Source: Collinsella aerofaciens (GTDB lineage Bacteria; Actinomycetota; Coriobacteriia; Coriobacteriales; Coriobacteriaceae). From it: a stretch of 64,000 nucleotides of DNA. Location of the stretch: NCBI RefSeq assembly GCF_015561195.1, contig NZ_JADMSU010000003.1:1-64000 (forward strand). The letters run 5' to 3'. Of the stretch, positions 25,279 to 31,765 are shown in pieces. Each line of letters opens with the position of its first letter. The first letter of the stretch is position 1. The position numbers were made by a program, and so were the translations under genes. Below the pieces are notes generated by a model that was not told the origin of the DNA, searched no databases, and saw only the letters and a program-made list of their open reading frames with translations.

Positions 25279-27501
25279 CTACACGATTTGATTCACGTGT
25301 GTCTCGTCGTCGAACTTGGCGGCGCTGGGCTCAACGTCCTGGGGAGCGGCGGCGTCCACCAGAGCCTGCTTGAGCTCGGTGTACTGACGCTCGACTTCGC
25401 CCTCGGCCCAGACCTGGTCGGCAATTGGATCGACCTGGCAGGCGGAGAACTTGTCCTCGGGCGTGTGCGAGACCGGGTCGACCTTGTGCATGGTCAGCTC
25501 GTTGCACTTGCCGATCCACCACTGGTAGGTCATGTAGACCGTGCCCTTGTTGATACGGTCGCTCACGTCGGCGCGGCTGTATACCTGGCCGCGGCGGCTG
25601 TGAATCGAGACGATGTCGCCGTTCTTGATACCGCGCGCCTGGGCGTCCGCGGGATTCATGCGGACAAAGCCGGGCTCGTCGGCAAGCAACGCCAGCGTCT
25701 TGCAGTTGCCGGTCATCGAGCGGCAGCTGTAGTGGCCGACCTCGCGGACGGTGCACAGGATGAGCGGGTACTCATCGTCGGGAAGCTCGGAGGGCGCCTC
25801 CCAGTCGTGCGCCATCAGGTTGGCGCGACCGTCCTTGGTGGTGAACTTGCCACCAGCGAACATGTCGGCCGTACCGTGGTCGTTCACATCAGTGCTCTTG
25901 ACCGGCCACTGGGCGTAACCGCCCTCGGGGGCCATCTTCTCGTAGGTTGCGCCCACAAAGTTGGGGCACAGGCTAATGCACTCGTTCCAGATCTGCTCGG
26001 TGTTGTCGTAGTGCATGGGGTAGCCCATGCGCGTGGACAGGTCCGCGAAGATCTCCCAGTCGTGGCGGCACTCGCCCTTGGGCGGAACGGCCGCGTCAAA
26101 GTGCTGGAAGCTACGGTCGGACGCGGTAAAGACACCCTCGTGCTCGCCCCAAGAGGTGGCAGGCAGGATGACGTCGGCGAGCATGGTCGTCTGCGTCATA
26201 AAGATGTCCTGGCAAATGAACAGATCCAGCTCGGAGAGCGTCTTGCGCATACCGGCCGAATCGGGCTCGGTCTGGACCGGGTCCTCGCCGTAGTTGTAGA
26301 AGCAGTGCACCTTGCCCTCGTCGACCAGGTGACCCAGATCGGTGAGCTTGTAGCCCTCCTCCAAGGGGAGTTTTTCCTCGGGCACGCCCCAGGCCTTGGC
26401 AAACTTGGCACGCACAGCCGGGTCGGTGACTTTCTGGTAGCCAGGGTACAGGTTGGGCAGCATGCCCATATCGCAGGAGCCCTGGACGTTATTCTGGCCG
26501 CGCACGGGCGCGAGGCCGGAGTTGGGTTTGCCGATCTGGCCGGCAACGCAGGCGATGGAGGCGATGGTGTGCACCGTCTTCAGGTTCTGCTTCTGCTGGC
26601 ATACGCCCATGCCCCAGCCAATGATGGCAGAGGGCTTCGCCGTGGCGTACATCTCGGCAGCTTGGTGGATCAGCGCGGGCTCGACACCCGTGATGTCCTG
26701 TACGGATTCGGGAGTGTAGTTCTTGATGGTCTCCCACCACTCGTCAAAGCCGTTCGTATGCTCGGCGACGAATTCCTTGTCGTAGAGGCCATCGTTGACC
26801 AAGCAGTTGGCAAAGGCGTTGAGGAACGCGACATTGCAACCGTTCTTGATCGGAAGGTAGATATCGGCGATACGCGCAGTTTCGATATGGCGCGGGTCGG
26901 CGACGATGATCTTGCAACCCTTTTCTTTGGCTCGCACGATACGCCTTGCGACGATGGGGTGCGAATCGGCAGGGTTATAGCCGAAGAGGAAAATGCAGCC
27001 CGCATCCTCCATACCGGGGATGGAGCATGACATGCAACCTGAACCAACCGTGTCCATCAGACCGAGGACAGTAGGGCCGTGTCAAGTACGGGCGCAGTTG
27101 TCCACGCTGTGGGTGCCGATGCACGCACGCGTAAACTTCTGCATGACGTAGTTCGCCTCATTGCCGCCGCCTCGCGAAGAGCCGGTGGTCATGACAGCGT
27201 TAGGACCATATTCGTCAATTATGGCCTGCATCTTAGATGCGGTGAAATCCAGTGCCTCGTCCCAGCTTACGCGCTCAAGATCCGCGCCCTTGGTGCGGCG
27301 GATCATCGGGTGCAGTACGCGAGGAGTCAAGATCTTGGTGTCGTTGATGAAGTCGTAGCCGCTCATGCCCTTAAGGCACAGCTCGCCCTGATTGGTGATG
27401 CCGTTGAGCGGTTCGGTACCCACGACCTGGCCGTTTTGGACCAAGAGGTTAAACTGGCAACCGGCACCGCAGTACGGGCAGATCACTTTATGCTTCTCCA
27501 T
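25279..27501 (-). CDS. fdhF: Formate dehydrogenase H, selenocysteine at codon 140
   Basis: 740 aa counted with UGA at 27084-27082 read as Sec. The upstream part (residues 1-139) has the [4Fe-4S] motif CPYCGAGCQFNLL...GELCLKG; after the UGA the frame continues HGPTVLGLMDTVGSG, the conserved active-site stretch of FdhF. Codon 140 is the same residue number as in E. coli FdhF. Without readthrough the first frame would end at the active site, so recoding and not pseudogenisation explains the stop. The product is a cytoplasmic molybdo-selenoenzyme that oxidises formate to CO2 and passes electrons to HyfA. Start at 27501 has GGAAGGAGGG upstream. The C-terminus is about 25 residues longer than E. 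coli FdhF. hydN precedes it by 76 nt. Confidence 0.96.
27048..27084 (-). promoter_or_regulatory. SECIS-like hairpin of fdhF
   Basis: Immediately after the UGA (27084-27082) the mRNA can form TGTCC (27070-27066) paired with GGACA (27055-27051) with a 10-nt loop containing GGTCTG. The GGTCTG begins 18 nt after the UGA, the same distance and same hexamer as in the E. coli fdhF SECIS apical loop. It is the presumed SelB binding site. The hexamer also encodes a conserved Gly-Leu, so part of the match is coding constraint. Confidence 0.7.
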
Positions 27502-27524
27502 GACACCCTCCTTCCTTTCTCTGC

Positions 27525-27540
27525 TACCGATTAATCGGTA
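27525..27540. repeat. 16-bp perfect palindrome between hydN and fdhF
   Basis: TACCGATTAATCGGTA is its own reverse complement and lies 24 nt upstream of the fdhF start. It may be an operator for an internal promoter or simply an mRNA hairpin; the sequence alone does not decide. Confidence 0.5.
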
Positions 27541-27577
27541 CGTGTTTGACAATCGTCGGGCCTGTATGGCCGCCCGC

Positions 27578-28096
27578 CTACGCCTCGTTTTCGATGGTGG
27601 CGCGGGCACGCTCGGCGGTCAGTTCCGCCAGGCGCTCCTCGTCTACCAGGGTGAGGCCCTTAGTCGGGCACGCCTCGGCACACGCCGGGCCACCGGGACG
27701 GTCCACGCACAGGTCGCACTTGAGCACGAAGCTCTTGGTCTGCGAACCCACGCGCACGTCGCCCATCAAGACGGGGACCTGCGTGGTCGCCACGCTCACG
27801 GCGCCAAAGGGGCAGGCCATGACGCAGCTCTTGCAGCCGATGCAGTTGTCCTCGTTAACACCGATGCGATGGTTCTTTGGATCAAAGAACAAGGCGCCCG
27901 TGGGACAGGCCTTGGCGCATGGAGCGTCCTCGCAGTGGTGACACGCCACCGGTGCGGAGATCTCGTACGTACGCGTCACGCGCAGGCGCGGCGCGGCGAT
28001 GTCGCCGGGGATGTCATGCGCCTCGATGCACGCCGCCATACAGGTTTGGCACCCAATGCAGCGCGAGGAATCGGCTACGACTCGTTTATTGCCCAT
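27578..28096 (-). CDS. hydN: Formate-dehydrogenase-associated 4Fe-4S protein HydN
   Basis: 172 aa from the ATG at 28096 with AGGAGGGAG upstream; the longer frame is unsupported. Four ferredoxin motifs: CIGCQTCMAAC near residue 13, CHHCEDAPCAKACP near 51, CIGCKSCVMACP near 82 and CDLCVDRPGGPACAEACP near 121. E. coli HydN has the same length class and motifs and is needed for FdhF activity. As the first gene of the operon next to fdhF it would act as the FdhF-side electron carrier, with HyfA as the hydrogenase-side one. A swap of the two names cannot be excluded. Confidence 0.88.
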   Translation of the reverse strand: MGNKRVVADSSRCIGCQTCMAACIEAHDIPGDIAAPRLRVTRTYEISAPVACHHCEDAPCAKACPTGALFFDPKNHRIGVNEDNCIGCKSCVMACPFGAVSVATTQVPVLMGDVRVGSQTKSFVLKCDLCVDRPGGPACAEACPTKGLTLVDEERLAELTAERARATIENEA

Positions 28097-28247
28097 GTTG
28101 TTCACTCCCTCCTGAATCCCATGTCGGAGAGACCCTGTCGACGTTGCCCCAAGCCGCCCGTGGCCTGGCATCGACGTATCGAATGCATGCGGCGAAACAG
28201 GCACTCGGTAGATTATCTCCAACGGTATACAGGTTGAATATACGCAG

Positions 28248-28302
28248 TTGCAGGGGGTAAACTTGAGCGTAACCCCTGCAATACGTGTGTATTGCAGGGG
28301 TT
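28248..28302. repeat. Alternating three-part repeat in hydN leader
   Basis: Three copies of one element alternate in orientation: TTGCAGGGG at 28248-28256, CCCCTGCAA at 28273-28281 and TTGCAGGGG at 28292-28300. The second and third form a perfect 14-bp inverted repeat (28271-28284 / 28289-28302) with loop GTGT. The first can pair with the second over 9 bp. No T-run follows either hairpin in either direction, so a plain terminator is unlikely; an operator array or alternative RNA structures in the hydN 5' leader fit better. Confidence 0.7.
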
Positions 28303-28335
28303 TGGGCTGGTTAGGATTATTCTTGGGTAGCTATA

Positions 28336-28365
28336 AAGATAAGTGTATTACACGCGTACGCTCAA
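28336..28365 (-). promoter_or_regulatory. Candidate hydN-fdhF-hyf promoter with spacer palindrome
   Basis: Minus strand -35 TTGAGC (28365-28360) and -10 TATCTT (28341-28336) with an 18-nt spacer. The spacer contains the 11-bp palindrome GTGTAATACAC (28353-28343), a position typical for a repressor or redox-sensor operator. The resulting leader would be about 230 nt and include the three-part repeat. Both boxes are only partial matches. The rest of 28097-28524 contains no supported gene and must also hold the divergent toxin-antitoxin promoter. Confidence 0.4.
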
Positions 28366-28524
28366 GAAAGATTTCACGCTCGCTTATGCAGGATGTAGTA
28401 CGTTTGTAATGTTGATCGCACTCAATTACTCTGGTGCAATAAAGTAGTGGTTATAGGATTGGCTATCATCAGCACATGCCGTATTTAATCATCCATATTG
28501 CACGCTCATTAAGGGAGGCCAGTG

Positions 28525-28848
28525 ATGTCATCGACTCAAAAACGAGCCATCCTGCAGGTGCGCATTCGCGAGGAAGACAAGCAGCATGCCGAGCGTCTCT
28601 ACGACGCCATGGGCACATCGCTCGCCGAGGCCGTACGTCTTTTTGTCGCGCAGAGCATTTTGATGCGCAAGCTTCCCTTTCAGCCGGTCGCCGTGCGTTC
28701 AAAGGACGGCACCGCCGCCTATGGATCGCTTAAAGCATATGGGGACCCCAATCGCCGCTCCGAGGAGCGCAACGCCTGGATTGAATACCTTGCTACAGAA
28801 AGCGACGATTCGATTTTGGGTCCCGAGGAAGTAGATATCCATGAGTAG
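28525..28848 (+). CDS. RelB/DinJ-type antitoxin
   Basis: 107 aa from the ATG at 28525 (AAGGGAGG at 28511-28518; an adjacent GTG at 28522 is also possible). The N-terminal 45 residues match the ribbon-helix-helix RelB/DinJ family: RAILQVRIREEDKQHAERLYDAMGTS, then LAEAVRLFVAQSILMRKLPF. The C-terminal half is charged and probably wraps around the toxin. It is the first gene of a two-gene plus-strand unit and overlaps the toxin gene by 8 nt, the usual translational coupling for such modules. RHH antitoxins bind operators in their own promoter, here somewhere in 28440-28510. Confidence 0.8.
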   Translation: MSSTQKRAILQVRIREEDKQHAERLYDAMGTSLAEAVRLFVAQSILMRKLPFQPVAVRSKDGTAAYGSLKAYGDPNRRSEERNAWIEYLATESDDSILGPEEVDIHE

Positions 28849-29296
28849 CACCATCATCGACGAGACCGTTATCCTACGCTACCTGCTTGACGACGACGAG
28901 GTCCTGTCACCGCGCGCCGCCAAGGTCATCGCCACGCGCACCGCTCGCGTCTACCCCGAGATCATCACGCGCGTCGTGGTCACGCTGCGCGACGTCTATA
29001 AGGTTCCCCGCGTTGAGATTGCTGCGGCCATGAAAAGGCTGCTCGATGACGTCATGGTCGACGAGCCCACCGTTATCGCCCTTGCTATCAAACTGTTCGG
29101 CAAAACGCATATGGACTTTACCGACTGCCTCCTCGCAGCCCGAACCGCTATCTACAACGATGATGTCGTGAGCTTTGGCAAACCCATCATCCAAGGCATG
29201 ATCGATTACCGCCGCAAGCGCCAAACCGCAGCCGAAGCCCGCAGCCGCAGCATCGACTCCACCATCGACAAGCTCCGCCACCGCCCCCGCAGCTAA
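28841..29296 (+). CDS. PIN-domain toxin-like protein with incomplete acidic core
   Basis: 151 aa. It aligns by eye with VapC/PIN ribonucleases: IIDETVILRYLL (residues 5-16) carries the first Asp, VVVTLRDVYKVPRVEI (about 46-61) is the second motif, and DFTDCLLAARTAIYNDDVVSFGKPI (about 89-113) is the third and fourth. However, the Glu normally in motif 2 is Arg (TRVVVTL) and the Asp normally in TFD is Gly (SFG). Two of four metal ligands are therefore missing. It could be an inactive or diverged toxin. A basic C-terminal tail follows. It overlaps the antitoxin by 8 nt. Confidence 0.7.
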   Translation: MSSTIIDETVILRYLLDDDEVLSPRAAKVIATRTARVYPEIITRVVVTLRDVYKVPRVEIAAAMKRLLDDVMVDEPTVIALAIKLFGKTHMDFTDCLLAARTAIYNDDVVSFGKPIIQGMIDYRRKRQTAAEARSRSIDSTIDKLRHRPRS

Positions 29297-29757
29297 CCCC
29301 ATCCCCTCCTAAGTTGCGGTGAAATAGTTCCTAGATTAGGCTTATTCGCGCTTTTCAGAAATTAAGTCACCGCAACTTCCAGGTTGGCCATCCGAAACTG
29401 GCAGCCTTGGACCGCGAATCCTACTGTTCGCCACGAAATGGGCCCATCTACTACGTTTAACCGATTACCCTCGACCATACAGAAATCCGAAATATCAAAA
29501 CAGCTGGTAGACGGCTTGCCGATTTTCCGAAACTGCTGCTATGGTCGACCCCTGCGGGCTAAACGTAGTAGATGGGCCGCTTTCGTGGCTCAACACCAGA
29601 CCAGTCATTTTGGGGCAGGGCTTTTTTGACCACATTTCCCAGCCGATCGCTAGAGTAGTCAAAAAGCCCCGTCCCAAATTAACTACCCCGGACTTCAATG
29701 GGTTCGCAAAAGCCAAAAGACAGTCCGTATTTAACCGCAACTTAGGTGGGCGCGGAG
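29297..29757. repeat. Gene-free nested inverted-repeat element
   Basis: No supported gene. An outer 13-bp inverted pair CCTAAGTTGCGGT (29308-29320) / ACCGCAACTTAGG (29734-29746) bounds about 440 bp; a third copy TCACCGCAACTT lies at 29367-29378. Inside, a perfect 19-bp pair GGCCCATCTACTACGTTTA (29441-29459) / its complement (29560-29578) extends outwards (CCACGAA / TTCGTGG) and inwards (CGACCATA / TATGGTCG). A third pair joins 29608-29630 with 29658-29677. Positions 29661-29690 repeat window positions 29-58. It resembles a MITE-like or composite REP element, or a structured RNA. Confidence 0.65.
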
Positions 29758-30058
29758 CGGGTTCGATTCCCGTCGCCCGGCGCGTAAATGAAAACAGCTC
29801 TGATCCCAAAAGGAAGCAGAGCCATTCGTCTATCTTATGGAGCGGGCGACGGGAAGTCCAAGGATTTGCTTCGCAAATCCTTGTTTCGCTGCGGACCTTC
29901 GGCCCTTGCGTGCTGCGCTGGAAAATGCTCACGCATTTTCTCAGCTTCGCACCCTGGCGGGTTCGATTCCCGTCGCCCGGCGCGTAAACGAAAACAGCTC
30001 TGGTCCCCAAAGGAAACCAAAGCCGTTAAAACAATTCTTATGGAGCGGGCGACGGGAA
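29758..30058. repeat. Tandem duplication of tRNA-Gly 3'-end fragments
   Basis: The 22-nt T-arm/acceptor 3' part of tRNA-Gly occurs on the plus strand at 29758-29779 and 29958-29979, exactly 200 bp apart, each followed by CGCGTAAA and GAAAACAGCTCTG. A minus-strand copy of the same tRNA end occurs at 29838-29855 and again as the intact tRNA at 30041-30058. Between the copies are two perfect hairpins (29860-29869/29873-29882 and 29921-29928/29933-29940). The fragments lack the 5' half and cannot be functional tRNAs. Confidence 0.75.
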
Positions 30059-30114
30059 TCGAACCCGCGTCATCAGCTTGGAAGGCTGGGGTTCTACCAT
30101 TGAACTACGCCCGC
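30041..30114 (-). tRNA. tRNA-Gly (UCC)
   Basis: 74 nt including encoded CCA (30041-30043). Acceptor GCGGGCG pairs with CGCCCGC; D arm, anticodon loop CTTCCAA with anticodon UCC, and T arm CGGGTTCGATTCCCG are all regular. It is 6 nt from tRNA-Pro and on the same strand, so both are cut from one transcript. Confidence 0.96.
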
Positions 30115-30120
30115 AAGATA

Positions 30121-30197
30121 TGGTCGGGACGACAGGATTTGAACCTGCGACATCCTGCTCCCAAAGCAGGCGCGCTACCAAACTGCGCCACGTCCCG
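30121..30197 (-). tRNA. tRNA-Pro (UGG)
   Basis: 77 nt including encoded CCA (30121-30123). Acceptor CGGGACG pairs with CGTCCCG; the anticodon loop TTTGGGA contains UGG; T arm GCAGGTTCAAATCCTGT is regular. It is the promoter-proximal gene of the two-tRNA unit. Confidence 0.96.
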
Positions 30198-30248
30198 AAG
30201 GTGTTGAGCAGCTAAGGTCTAAACCTTGCGTGTCCCAAAGCGAAGGAA

Positions 30249-30277
30249 ATTATAGGGGAGACTCCCCGCCCGTGCAA
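30249..30277 (-). promoter_or_regulatory. Promoter of the tRNA-Pro/tRNA-Gly unit
   Basis: Minus strand -35 TTGCAC (30277-30272), 17-nt spacer, -10 TATAAT (30254-30249), 52 nt before tRNA-Pro. The spacer contains GGGGAGTCTCCCC, a palindrome that may also serve as the 3' hairpin of the brnQ transcript ending at 30289. Confidence 0.75.
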
Positions 30278-30288
30278 GCGCAGAAACC

Positions 30289-31647
30289 CTAGTTCCTCGA
30301 ATGTGCGACAAACTTGCTGTGGAGCAGACCGATCACAAAGGCAACTGCGGCGACCGGCGCCCACGCGGCACCGATGTCTGCCAGGGGTAGTGCATCAAAC
30401 GGCAGCCACGTGCCCGCAAAGAACGCATCGCGGACCGAAGTGATCACACTCTGCACAGCAACGACGCCGCCGACCCAGACCCACACCTGCGGATGAGCGT
30501 CGCAAAAGCCGTGGACCAGGCCCATAAGCACCAGCACAATGGCAACGGGGTACAGGGCGTTGAGCAAGGGCACCGAGAACATAAGGATCACGTCGAGGCC
30601 CACGTTGGAAAGCACACACGAAAACGCCGCGAACACGAAGGCGAGGATCGCGAAGGGGCGGCGCATTGCCTCCTCGGAGGCCTCCGCTCCCCCTTCGACC
30701 ACATACGTCTCGCAGAAGTAGCGCGAGCAGCAGCTGATAAGGCCGATGCACACGTTCATGCAGGCGAGGAAGAAAATCGCAAACACCACAACCGTGCCGG
30801 CGAGGCCAAAGTGCATGGAGGCCGAGCGAGCAAGGATGGCAGCGCCGTTGGTGGCGTCGGGCATCACGGTGCCGAGCTGCATACCGGCAAGGGCCAAGCC
30901 GCAATAGATGATGGCCATGAGCACGCCGGCTATCACACCGGAGCGCGAAATTTCAAAAGCGACGCGTTTGTCGTCGGTCACGCCCAACTCGTGAATGGTC
31001 TCGGCGATGATGATGCCGAAGGCGAGCGATGCAAGCAGGTCCATGGTCTGGTAGCCGGTCAAGAAGCCTTGGACCGCAGCACCGGCATCATAGGGAGCTT
31101 GCGGGGCAGCAGCCGGTCCCAGCGGCGAGATCACGGCAGCACCCACAACCAGCACGATGAGCGCGATGAGCGCGGGGCCCGTAATGCGGCCGAGCACGTG
31201 TGTGATAACACCCGGGCGCAGTGTGAGCGCAAACGCGACGACAAAGAAACCGACGGCGAACACCAGACGCGCCGTGCCGAGCGAGACACCCTCGGGCAGC
31301 AACGGTACCAGCATCTCAAACGCCGTGGAGCTTGTACGCGGAATGGCAAGGCACGGGCCGATGGCCAGATATACTGCCGCAACAAAGAACTCGCCAAACT
31401 TGGGGTGCACGCGGCTGGCAAGCTCACGCGCCGTGCCGGCAAGCGCCACGGCGATAAAGCCCATGACGGGCAGGCCGATGGCGGCAACGAGAAAGCCAAG
31501 CATGGCGACCGGCGTGGCAGAACCTGCCTGCAGCGCCAGCAGCGGCGGAATAATAAGGTTACCGGCACCAAAGAGCATCGAGAACAGGGCGATGCCGACG
31601 GTGACGACATGGTCGGAGCGCAGACCGCGCGGTGCGGATGAGGCCAT
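30289..31647 (-). CDS. brnQ: Branched-chain amino acid carrier BrnQ (LIVCS family)
   Basis: 452 aa from the ATG at 31647, with GAAAGG 8 nt upstream; the preceding in-frame GTG is too close to that site. About 12 membrane helices are predicted. Family signatures are the N-terminal FSMLFGAGNLIIPPLLAL (about residues 19-36), YLAIGPCLAIPRTSSTAFE near 92 and YQTMDLLASLAFGIIIAETI near 200. The protein imports Leu, Ile and Val with Na+ or H+. It is a single-gene unit: the giant-adhesin terminator precedes it and the tRNA promoter region follows. A T-box or other leader is not evident in the short 5' region. Confidence 0.94.
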   Translation of the reverse strand: MASSAPRGLRSDHVVTVGIALFSMLFGAGNLIIPPLLALQAGSATPVAMLGFLVAAIGLPVMGFIAVALAGTARELASRVHPKFGEFFVAAVYLAIGPCLAIPRTSSTAFEMLVPLLPEGVSLGTARLVFAVGFFVVAFALTLRPGVITHVLGRITGPALIALIVLVVGAAVISPLGPAAAPQAPYDAGAAVQGFLTGYQTMDLLASLAFGIIIAETIHELGVTDDKRVAFEISRSGVIAGVLMAIIYCGLALAGMQLGTVMPDATNGAAILARSASMHFGLAGTVVVFAIFFLACMNVCIGLISCCSRYFCETYVVEGGAEASEEAMRRPFAILAFVFAAFSCVLSNVGLDVILMFSVPLLNALYPVAIVLVLMGLVHGFCDAHPQVWVWVGGVVAVQSVITSVRDAFFAGTWLPFDALPLADIGAAWAPVAAVAFVIGLLHSKFVAHSRN

Positions 31648-31670
31648 AGGCACACCTTTCGGGTTGAAAC

Positions 31671-31700
31671 AAAAACGGGACGGGCAAAATACCCGTCCCG
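31671..31700 (-). terminator. Terminator of the giant surface-protein gene
   Basis: Minus strand: CGGGACGGG (31700-31692) pairs perfectly with CCCGTCCCG (31684-31676), loop TATTTTG, followed by TTTTTG. It lies about 65 nt after the stop of the 4271-aa gene and just upstream of brnQ. Confidence 0.92.
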
Positions 31701-31765
31701 CAAGTATATACGCTTTAGCAGACTAAATCGCGCAAAGCTTCAATCTAGCCGCCCCTTTTGAGCCG

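Noticed and set aside
27082-27084. Stop codon splitting fdhF into two ORFs, suggesting a pseudogene or frameshift
   Set aside because: Both parts are in the same frame, the stop is UGA at the position of catalytic Sec140, and the complete Sec machinery is in the window.
29758-29979. Extra tRNA genes on the plus strand
   Set aside because: Only the T arm and 3' acceptor half are present; there is no D arm, anticodon arm or matching 5' acceptor strand.
29495-30010. 171-codon minus-strand ORF over the repeat and tRNA-fragment zone
   Set aside because: It is built from repeats and tRNA pieces, has no ribosome-binding site and repeats a short peptide because of the 200-bp duplication.
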